A stretch of 23,433 nucleotides of DNA from a virus: the IMG/VR virus record IMGVR_UViG_3300009130_000141, positions 1 through 23,433 of that record. One strand, given 5' to 3'. Below, one piece after another: positions 6,962 to 14,600 of this stretch. A program made the position numbers and the translations under genes. The notes beneath the pieces are model-generated. The model searched no databases, was not told the origin of the DNA, and saw only the letters and a list, made by a program, of their open reading frames with translations. How positions within the stretch are numbered: the first letter of the stretch is position 1; each line of letters begins with the position of its first letter.

Positions 6962-8383
6962 ATGGCGTTTACAAGTATGCATGCAGGATTAGCTCCTGCT
7001 CAGGATAGAGTCGTGTTAGACAGCAATTACTTACAGTGGACCGATTCAGGTGCTGCTGATTTTGCTGACTTTGCACAACAATATCTTCCTGAATTATATG
7101 AACAAGAAGTCGAAAGATTTGGTAATAGAACCATATCTGGATTTCTTAGAATGGTCGGAGCAGAAATGCCAATGACCTCAGATCAAGTAATCTGGTCTGA
7201 ACAAAATAGATTACACATAGCGTATGATACATGTACCGTTGCAGGTAACGTTTTTACTGTTGCTCTTCCAGCTGGTGCTACTCAACATACTCTTAGAAAT
7301 AACAATACAATTGTTGCTTATGATCCAGTTAGTGGATTAGTATTAAAAGGTATTGTTACTGATGCTGAAGGTGGAGGTGGAGCTCCAATTACAAATATTT
7401 TCACAGCTGTTTGTTATACTCAGGCTAACTGGGGTGCTATAGCAGGTGCTGCGAATGTAAGATTATTCGTTTATGGTTCAGATTTCCAAAAAGGAACTGT
7501 TGGCATGGGCGGAGGTGTTGAACCAGTATTAAGTACGTTTCAAAACAAACCTATTATAATTAAAGATCAATATGAAGTATCAGGTTCTGATACAGCTCAA
7601 ATTGGTTGGGTTGAAGTTGCAACGGAAGATGGTTCAACTGGATTCTTGTGGTATATAAAAGCCGAATCAGAGACTAGATTAAGATATGAAGATTATCTTG
7701 AGATGGTAATGGTTGAAGGTGAAATAGATACTCAAGGAATTGCTATATCAGGCGGAGGTACTCAAGGTATGTTTGCTGCTCTAGAAGATAGAGGTAATGT
7801 ATATTCTGGTTTTGCTGGAGCTGCGGCTCCTGGCGCTGGTGCATTAGGTGATTTCGATCAAATATTGCAACAACTAGATAAGCAGGGCGCTATTGAAGAA
7901 AACATGCTTTTCTTAGATAGAGCTACAGCTCTTGACTTTGATGATATGATCGGTGCTCAAGCTGGTGGTGGTTACGCTGCTGCTTCTTCAGTATCTTATG
8001 GTCTATTTGATAACTCAGATGAGATGGCATTAAACTTTGGTTTCACAGGTTTTAGAAGAGGTTCTTATGACTTCTACAAAACCGATTGGAAATACTTAAA
8101 TGATGCTTCTACTCGTGGAATGGTTGATAACATTAAAGGTGTTATGATACCTGCAGGAACATCTACTGTTTATGATCAAATGCTTGGTCAAAACATTAGA
8201 CGACCTTTCTTACACGTGAGATATAGAGCTTCACAAACGGATGATAGAAGAATGAAATCATGGATCACAGGATCTGTTGGAGGTGCTTACACTTCTAGCT
8301 TAGATGCAATGGAAGTCCATTATCTTTCTGAAAGATGCCTTTGTGTACAAGCTGCTAATAATTTTGTATTATTTACAGATTAA
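6962..8383 (+). CDS. Major capsid protein (crAss-like, HK97 fold expected)
   Basis: A 473-residue protein following the scaffold. The N-terminal region contains FADFAQQYLPELYEQEVERF (34-53), FLRMVGAEMPMTSDQV (61-76) and IWSEQNRLH (77-85). The 'SDQ-x-x-W-x-E-x-x-RLH' signature and the length match my memory of crAss-like MCPs. The rest is Gly/Ala-rich with beta-type segments and ends in YLSERCLCVQAANNFVLFTD, as expected for an HK97-fold shell protein. It would assemble into the icosahedral head with the scaffold and the small protein encoded just downstream. Its codons favour a slightly higher G+C than neighbouring genes, consistent with high expression. The A-rich leader AAAACTTAAAAC has no Shine-Dalgarno sequence. 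No maturation protease gene lies nearby, so proteolytic processing cannot be asserted. Confidence 0.85.
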   Translation: MAFTSMHAGLAPAQDRVVLDSNYLQWTDSGAADFADFAQQYLPELYEQEVERFGNRTISGFLRMVGAEMPMTSDQVIWSEQNRLHIAYDTCTVAGNVFTVALPAGATQHTLRNNNTIVAYDPVSGLVLKGIVTDAEGGGGAPITNIFTAVCYTQANWGAIAGAANVRLFVYGSDFQKGTVGMGGGVEPVLSTFQNKPIIIKDQYEVSGSDTAQIGWVEVATEDGSTGFLWYIKAESETRLRYEDYLEMVMVEGEIDTQGIAISGGGTQGMFAALEDRGNVYSGFAGAAAPGAGALGDFDQILQQLDKQGAIEENMLFLDRATALDFDDMIGAQAGGGYAAASSVSYGLFDNSDEMALNFGFTGFRRGSYDFYKTDWKYLNDASTRGMVDNIKGVMIPAGTSTVYDQMLGQNIRRPFLHVRYRASQTDDRRMKSWITGSVGGAYTSSLDAMEVHYLSERCLCVQAANNFVLFTD

Positions 8384-8409
8384 TTTATTAACTTTTAAAA
8401 TATAAAATT

Positions 8410-8736
8410 ATGGCACTTATAAAATTCGAAACAACAGGCGCTGGTGATGTAATCGTAGACATTAATGTCCCGGTTACTCTCTCAGGTGTAGCAGTTGATA
8501 GAGGCACAATAGCTGCTTCAGATGCTACTGGAGCAACGTCATTGGAAATCCAATGGGGAACCAATTGGGATGATGTACCTGAAGCAACATTATTAATGAC
8601 TAATATGTTGAATGCTGCTATTGAAGCAGGTGTTGCAGATCCGTATGCTATACCAGTTCTTTCTGAAATATGCAAAGATGGAGGATATTTAGAACCAGAT
8701 GAATGTAAACAATTCACTACTTATAGTTATTCTTAA
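8410..8736 (+). CDS. Small acidic protein after MCP, possible head accessory protein
   Basis: A 108-residue acidic protein, 26 bases after the MCP stop and followed 12 bases later by a strong terminator, so it is probably the last gene of a head-protein transcript. Its first half alternates hydrophobic and polar residues (MALIKFETTGAGDVIVDINV, then VTLSGVAVDRG), suggesting a beta-rich fold. The second half is helical (EATLLMTNMLNAAIEAGVA) and ends with CKDGGYLEPDECKQFTTYSY, which carries two cysteines. Small proteins in this place are often capsid decoration or stabilising proteins, produced in amounts near those of the MCP. I infer that role only from position, size and codon similarity to the MCP, and do not recognise the family. 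The start at 8410 follows an A/T-only leader. Confidence 0.6.
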   Translation: MALIKFETTGAGDVIVDINVPVTLSGVAVDRGTIAASDATGATSLEIQWGTNWDDVPEATLLMTNMLNAAIEAGVADPYAIPVLSEICKDGGYLEPDECKQFTTYSYS

Positions 8737-8748
8737 TCTTTTACTATC

Positions 8749-8776
8749 AAGACCCCACTAACGTGGGGTCTTTTTT
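8749..8776 (+). terminator. Strong rho-independent terminator after the head genes
   Basis: A perfect 10-bp stem, AAGACCCCAC (8749-8758) with GTGGGGTCTT (8763-8772), closes a 4-base TAAC loop. Six T residues (8771-8776) follow, partly within the stem. The GC-rich core in very AT-rich DNA makes this one of the clearest non-coding signals in the window. It should end or attenuate transcripts carrying MCP and the small head protein. Confidence 0.93.
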
Positions 8777-8792
8777 AACAAATTAATTATTT

Positions 8793-8807
8793 ATATTATA
8801 TTATATT
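8793..8807 (+). promoter_or_regulatory. AT-only leader between terminator and the 8808 gene
   Basis: Since a strong terminator ends at 8776, the gene at 8808 probably needs a promoter in the intervening 31 bases or a read-through transcript. The stretch is entirely A/T after position 8783 and lacks a recognisable Bacteroidota TAnnTTTG box. It matches 5731-5745 at 13 of 15 bases, so a shared phage-specific signal is possible. Confidence 0.25.
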
Positions 8808-9557
8808 ATGGAAGAAAATACAAACACATGGGAAGTGAAAGATAGAAATTATTATCTTTTACATGGTAGATCCCCATTATCATATACGTTACCATCTAAA
8901 CATACAAGAAGATTTCCTTTATTGCATTTTGATAAAGAAAAGGGTAACCAAAGAGAATTAAGATATGCTACTAATCAAGCTTCTCCTTTTGTTGATGAAC
9001 AAGTAGGTGAAGCTACATTACAGCATATTGTTTTTAAAGACGGTGCATTGTTTGTACCAAAAGAGAAACAAAATTTACAAAAATTGCTTTCTTTGTATCA
9101 TCCAGCATTAAACAAAAGATATGCTGAATTAGATAGAATAGTAGAAGCTAAAGATGAATTAGAAGATATAGAAATGCAAAACCATGCGATTTCTGCAGCG
9201 TTGAGTTTAGAAATAGATCACGCGGAAGCTATTTTAAGAGTGGAAGAAGGTTCTGGTGTGAGTAAATTGAGTTCAAAAGAAATAAAAAGAGATGTTGCTT
9301 TATTAGCTAAAAATAAACCTAGATTGTTTCTAGCGTTAGTTAATGATGAGAATGTACAACTTAGAAATTTTGGAATAAAAGCTGTAGAAGCTCAAATTCT
9401 TAAGTTAGCACAAGATCAACGAACCTTTTCTTGGGCATCTAATGGTAAAAAATTAATGACAGTGCCATTTGATGAAAATCCTTACTCTGCTTTAGCAGCG
9501 TGGTTTCAAACCGATGAAGGCTTAGAGGTATACAAATCTATAGAGAAAAAGTTTTGA
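8808..9557 (+). CDS. Conserved-looking phage protein of unknown function, single-gene unit
   Basis: A 249-residue soluble protein with no signal peptide or membrane segment. It starts with a Tyr/Pro/Arg-rich part (RNYYLLHGRSPLSYTLPSKH, 13-32). A helical centre rich in Glu, Lys and Leu follows (about 85-200). It closes with QRTFSWASNGKKLMTVPFDE (204-223) and NPYSALAAWFQTDEG (224-238). The end segment looks like one I associate with hypothetical proteins of marine phages, but no function is known to me. The gene stands alone between terminators at 8749-8776 and 9585-9613, inside an otherwise continuous structural cluster, which suggests its own timing or level of expression. It could be a minor virion protein or a regulator or DNA-binding factor; the sequence does not decide. 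Its leader and first 13 coding bases nearly copy those of the scaffold gene. Confidence 0.75.
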   Translation: MEENTNTWEVKDRNYYLLHGRSPLSYTLPSKHTRRFPLLHFDKEKGNQRELRYATNQASPFVDEQVGEATLQHIVFKDGALFVPKEKQNLQKLLSLYHPALNKRYAELDRIVEAKDELEDIEMQNHAISAALSLEIDHAEAILRVEEGSGVSKLSSKEIKRDVALLAKNKPRLFLALVNDENVQLRNFGIKAVEAQILKLAQDQRTFSWASNGKKLMTVPFDENPYSALAAWFQTDEGLEVYKSIEKKF

Positions 9558-9584
9558 TAAAAAACTATAATAACCTGTAATAGT

Positions 9585-9613
9585 AATAAGGGCGGCATAA
9601 CGCCGCCTTTATT
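9585..9613 (+). terminator. Terminator-like hairpin after the 8808 gene
   Basis: AATAAGGGCGGC (9585-9596) pairs with GCCGCCTTTATT (9602-9613), giving a 12-bp stem with one G-T pair and the loop ATAAC. The GGCGGC/GCCGCC core is striking in this AT-rich DNA. The trailing T-run is weak (TTTATTGTTT), so termination may be partial, or the hairpin may protect or process RNA ends. Confidence 0.8.
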
Positions 9614-9634
9614 GTTTACGGTAAAAAAAATAAT

Positions 9635-10411
9635 ATGGCAATAGGTATAGATAATGTTTATAAAACAGTGTTGCTCATTTTAAACAAAGAACAACGTGGT
9701 TATATAACACCTCCAGAGTTTAATAAATTAGCTGTGCAAGTACAGTTAGAAATATTTGAGAAATATTTTGAAGATTATAATCAACAATTTCGTGTTCCAC
9801 AAAATGATAGTGAATATGGTAATAGATTAGATAATTTAGACGAAAAAATGTCTATATTCAAAGATAATGTAGCACTAAATTTTATTAATTTATTTCCAGA
9901 TAGATCTCATTATACTATTCCAAGCAGTATATATTATATTGGAAATCTATTTTTTCAAAATGAAACTACCGGGCAATCTTACTTAATGGAGAGAGTAGAT
10001 CCTGGAGAAGCTATTTTGAGAAATAATTCTAATCTTACACAACCCACCTCTATTCATCCTATTTATAGTGAAAATGGAAACTATGCAGGTGGAAGTTTTC
10101 CAGGAGCTCCTAGAATTGATATATACGGTCCACCTGATGATGCGTTAAATTTAAATTCCGTAAGAGCTTTGTGCATTAGAAAACCTAATGATCCAGTATG
10201 GGGATATGATGTTATTCCTGCAGGTCAACCAGGTCAAGGGGCTTATACTAATAACCCAGGAACTACCACCGACTTTGAATTACATCCTGAAGAACAAACT
10301 GACGTTATTATACAAATATTAATGTATGCTGGTGTTATTATAAGAGATCCTCAAATAGTTCAAAATGCCGCAGCTATGATACAACAAGAAACTGTTAATG
10401 AAAAAAGCTAA
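9635..10411 (+). CDS. Head-tail connector / ring protein (crAss-like), smaller subunit
   Basis: A 258-residue protein. Its N-terminus, NVYKTVLLILNKEQRGYITP (7-26) then PEFNKLAVQVQLEIFEKYFE (27-46), matches a family recurrent in crAss-like and related marine phages, located between the capsid genes and the muzzle gene. By comparison with the published crAss-like virion architecture, it would be one of the stacked rings below the portal; I cannot say which ring. The middle is beta-rich (FINLFPDRSHYTIPSSIYYI), and the end is a helical segment (EEQTDVIIQILMYAGVIIRD). It lies 7 bases before the next ring gene. The start at 9635 is the first ATG after the hairpin and has an A-rich leader (GGTAAAAAAAATAAT), so this gene may begin a new transcript or be reached by read-through. 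Confidence 0.7.
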   Translation: MAIGIDNVYKTVLLILNKEQRGYITPPEFNKLAVQVQLEIFEKYFEDYNQQFRVPQNDSEYGNRLDNLDEKMSIFKDNVALNFINLFPDRSHYTIPSSIYYIGNLFFQNETTGQSYLMERVDPGEAILRNNSNLTQPTSIHPIYSENGNYAGGSFPGAPRIDIYGPPDDALNLNSVRALCIRKPNDPVWGYDVIPAGQPGQGAYTNNPGTTTDFELHPEEQTDVIIQILMYAGVIIRDPQIVQNAAAMIQQETVNEKS

Positions 10412-10417
10412 TATATT

Positions 10418-11614
10418 ATGGGATTAATAAAAGAAACAAATGCTCAATATTATGCTGGTCAACAAATATTAGAATCAACCGGAGCTGTAGGCGAGCAATA
10501 TCATTTTGATTTTAATACTATATTAGAACTAGGTGCATATAATAGTTATGATCCGGCTGTACCTGAATACTCTTTAAACAATTTTAAAGTATATACATCT
10601 CCTACTGCAGTAGGTCCTTTTGAAGGACCTGGAACTTCTTGGACTGAATATATTGGAGGATATACTATGGAAGGCAATACTTTAATTGCTGCACCTGGTC
10701 CTATTCCGGTTGGTTATATTGGTTTACAAGTAAAACAATCAGCTTTATGGAATAATTATGGTGGTTATGAATATGTATCGTTAAATGATGTTATAAATAA
10801 CTTCATGATGATGTATATTGGTAAAGATAAAATAATTCCAAAAGCACAAAGAGGTGATGTAATTTTTCATGCAAAAAGAGGATTACAAGAATTTTCTTAT
10901 GACACTTTAAAAAGTATTAAATCTCAAGAAGTAACTATTCCTACTGGTTTATCAGTGATTATTCCTCAAGATTATGTAAACTATGTAGAACTTTCATGGA
11001 TAGACAAAGCGGGTGTAAAACGTATTATATATCCCACTGATTTAACTATCAATCCAACAGAAACACCAATACAAGATAATACTCCCTCCGGTGTGCCAAC
11101 ACAAGATCAATTTGGCGACAATCTAGAAAGTACCTCCATAACGGAAGAAAGATGGAAATCTAATCCAAAAGAATTTACTATAGATCCTATATTTGATCCT
11201 TCAGGACTAGGCCAAGATTGGTATCAATACTGGAACGTAGGATTATTAGGTAGACAATATGGATTATTGCCTGAATTAGCTCAATCTAATGGTTGGTTTA
11301 CAATAGATCATCTAAAAGGTAAATTTAGTTTTAGTAGTGATTTAGTAGGTAAGTTAATAGTAATAGAATATATATCTGATGGATTAGCATATGATTTAGA
11401 TAGTAAAGTTCCTAAAATGGCTGAAGAAGCTTTATATATGCATATTGCGTATGGATTATTAGGTAGCAGAATGGGTGTACCTGAATACTTAGTACAACGA
11501 TTTAAAAAAGACAGAAGAGCAGCGCTACGAAATGCTAAAATTAGACTAAGTAATTTGAAATTAGATGAATTTGTACAAGTATTACGTGGTAAATCTAAAT
11601 GGATTAAATATTAA
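10418..11614 (+). CDS. Tail ring/adaptor protein (crAss-like, often annotated as tail tubular or P22 gp4-like)
   Basis: A 398-residue protein. Residues about 118-205 (EYVSLNDVINNFMMMYIGKD, KIIPKAQRGDVIFHAKRGLQ, EFSYDTLKSIKSQEVTIPTG, then VIIPQDYVNYVELSW), and the C-terminal NAKIRLSNLKLDEFVQVLRG (372-391) plus KSKWIKY, match the ring/adaptor family next to the muzzle gene in crAss-like phages. The central helical part resembles head-completion adaptors that sit under the portal. An N-terminal part (1-115), rich in Gly, Pro and aromatics (SPTAVGPFEGPGTSWTEYIG), is probably a separate beta domain. The gene is separated by 6 bases from the previous one and 4 bases from the muzzle gene, so all three are likely one operon. 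Family and location are fairly sure; the exact ring position is not. Confidence 0.75.
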   Translation: MGLIKETNAQYYAGQQILESTGAVGEQYHFDFNTILELGAYNSYDPAVPEYSLNNFKVYTSPTAVGPFEGPGTSWTEYIGGYTMEGNTLIAAPGPIPVGYIGLQVKQSALWNNYGGYEYVSLNDVINNFMMMYIGKDKIIPKAQRGDVIFHAKRGLQEFSYDTLKSIKSQEVTIPTGLSVIIPQDYVNYVELSWIDKAGVKRIIYPTDLTINPTETPIQDNTPSGVPTQDQFGDNLESTSITEERWKSNPKEFTIDPIFDPSGLGQDWYQYWNVGLLGRQYGLLPELAQSNGWFTIDHLKGKFSFSSDLVGKLIVIEYISDGLAYDLDSKVPKMAEEALYMHIAYGLLGSRMGVPEYLVQRFKKDRRAALRNAKIRLSNLKLDEFVQVLRGKSKWIKY

Positions 11615-11618
11615 ATAG

Positions 11619-14600
11619 ATGGCAGAAGTTAAAAACACATTCATCCAATCTAAAATGAATCAAGATTTAGATGGAAGAGTTTTACCTAATGGGCAATATA
11701 GATATGGCAAAAATATACAAATTAGTAGATCAGAGGCAGCAGATGTAGGAGCATTAGAGAACGTATTAGGTACTAGATTTTTAACATCGTTTGGTTTAGA
11801 TGATTGTGCTTATGAAATAATTGGACACTTTGCTGATGTTGTAAATGATTTAATTTATGTATTTATAACTGATTATAGTGATTCTAGTTCTACTAAGTTA
11901 GCTAATGATATATCAGGACAAAACGTAGCTTTTGGTTATATACAAAAGAACTGTTTTATAGGTGTATATAACAATAGAACTCAAGCAGGAACCTTATTAG
12001 TAGGTGGTGATTTTTTGAATTTTTCTAAAACTTTTCCTATTACTGGTGTTAATCTTATAGAAGATTTACTCTTTTGGACTGATAATAGAAATCAACCTAG
12101 AAAAATAAATGTTAACACTGCGTCTGGTAATCCATTTGAGTTAGGAGGAGCAACTGGTTATTATACTAATGAAGATAGTATTTCTGTAGCTAAATATTAT
12201 CCTTTTGAAAGTATTTCCTTATTAAAAAACATAGGTGGACCAACGCAATGGGTTTCCACTATGACTAATAAAACAGAAAGATTTTTACCTCCATATTGTG
12301 TAGCTGAAGTTATAGTTCCTATGGGTGTTCCAGGAAATTCATGTGTATTAATAGGTACATGGAACACAATAGATATAGGAAGTAAAATGGAGAGTGTTGG
12401 AATCTTAGATGATCCTATAACAGGTAATCCGGCATTAGTTACTAATGTACAACCAGATGTTCCAGCCGTAGGACAAACTACCCTTACTTTTGATGTTGCA
12501 CAACAATTTGATGCAGGTGATTTGATTTATTTTCAATATCCTAGTCCAGATTTTGATGCAACATGGCCTGGTGATGAAACTTTTTTGTCAGATAAATTTG
12601 TAAGATTTAGTTATAGATTTCAGTTTGATGATGGAGAATATTCTTTAATGGCACCATTTACTCAAGCATGTTTTGTCCCTAAACAAGATGGTTATTTTAT
12701 AGGTAAAGATGTAGACACTTCAACACCTCCTATGATGAGTAATAGTGATATAACTTGGAGTGTTTCTGAGACTTTAATTGGAGATGAAGGAAAAGCATAT
12801 TCCAGTTCTATAGTAGAATTTTTTGAAAATAAAATTCAAAATATAGAATTAATGATTCCTTCTCCTTATCAATCTGATGATCAAATACCCTTTGAAGACC
12901 TAACAGAAAAATTTAAAGTTAAAAGTATAGATATAATTTACAAAGAATCTGAGAGTACAACAGCTTACATATTAGATACTATTAATGCTACTGAATTTGC
13001 TCCTGGTACTTTACCTACTCCAGGGCAAAAATATTATGCTTATGACTATCAATCTCGTAAACCTTGGAAAACCCTACCAGCTCGTGAAATAACTAGAGTT
13101 TATGATAAAGTTCCATTAAGGGCTTTAGCCCAAGAATCTTCAGGAAATAGAATCATATATGGAAATTATATAGATAAACATACTTCTCCAGATACTTTAA
13201 GTTATGTAGTGTCTATTGATCCTAAACCAGCGATTGCAACTTATGATAAAGATACTTACGTAAGAAAAGAATACCAAAATCATACTGTTAAACAAAATAG
13301 AACTTATCAAGTTGGAGTAGTATTATCAGATAGATATGGAAGACAGTCAGATGTAATTTTATCTGATATATTTGATGAAGTAATATCGGGATATGGTTCT
13401 ACTATTTATCATCCATATAAAACTACTGAATTTGAACTTATAAATGGAACTGATACTTGGCCAGGAGATATAATAAACATGATTTGGCATCAAACAATTC
13501 CAGAAGTAATAGATAAAGTTGGATATCCTGGATTATATAGAGATAATATTGGAAAATTATCTGGTATAGAATTAGGAACATCTTCAGGATGGGGTAATGT
13601 TTGTGAATGGCCAAGTAATGATGTAATAGGGCAATATGGAGCCACGGCTAATATAGGTTTTTTTTCTACTCCAACAGGAGATATAGATCCTACTACTGTA
13701 TGGATTAATGAAAGTTCTAATGATTGGCAAGAAGGAGAACCTATTGATAGTATAACTCCTGTTTTAGCAATTTGTCCCATGCCTCCTGCTCCAGGTTGGG
13801 ATACACGTTGGAAGGGTAAAACATTAATTGATCAAAACACGTTAGGATGGTATTCTTGGAAAGTTGTAGTTAAACAAACTGAGCAAGATTATTATAATTG
13901 TTATTTACCAGGGATTTTAGCTGGATGGCCTAAGGATTTAAGAACCACAGGAGATTTTGCTCAAGTTACTTTTCCTAAAGGAGATTGGGCTACAACCGCT
14001 CATATAGTTCTTATAAATGATAATATAAATAAAATACCTAGAGATTTATCAGAGGTAGGACCAGAGCAAAAAGTATTTGGAAGTAGTGTTAAATTGTTTG
14101 GAAGAGTAGAAAATCATAAAGACAACTGGGCTGCTAGCTGGAATTGTTATAATCAACAATTTGATCCTGAGGTTTTACCTGATATTGCAATTAATTTAGG
14201 TAATTTAACAGATTTAAATTTAGGTAGTATAATTGAAAAAGCAGGTACTGATAATGCAGCAGCTGCTCCTTTATCTTATCCAGGACCTAATGGAGATACT
14301 TTATTAATACCCATAAATTGGTATAATGGTATTATGAATCCTATAATAGCAGAATTATCAACTAAAAAAGAAATTGGTTGGAGAAGTGGGGATATAGGTG
14401 GAGGAGTTGGAGATACTAGTTTAGGTATGATACCTGAATTAGCTATATATGAAACTGAACCTGTTGATTCTAATTTAGATATTTATTGGGAAACTTCTAC
14501 TAGCGGTTTAATTTCAGATCTTAACTATAAAATTCTTAATGAAGATAATACAGTTCCTTGTGGAATAAGTGAATTAAGTATAGACTTAGTAGAAAATGAT

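Noticed and set aside
8388-8717. 109-codon open frame on the - strand opposite the small head protein gene
   Set aside because: The + strand frame follows MCP, has similar codon use, and is followed by a correctly oriented terminator; the reverse frame has no such support.
13490-13780. 96-codon open frame on the - strand inside the muzzle gene
   Set aside because: It is a shadow of the 1554-residue gene, with no start-site context and no other reverse-strand genes in the window.
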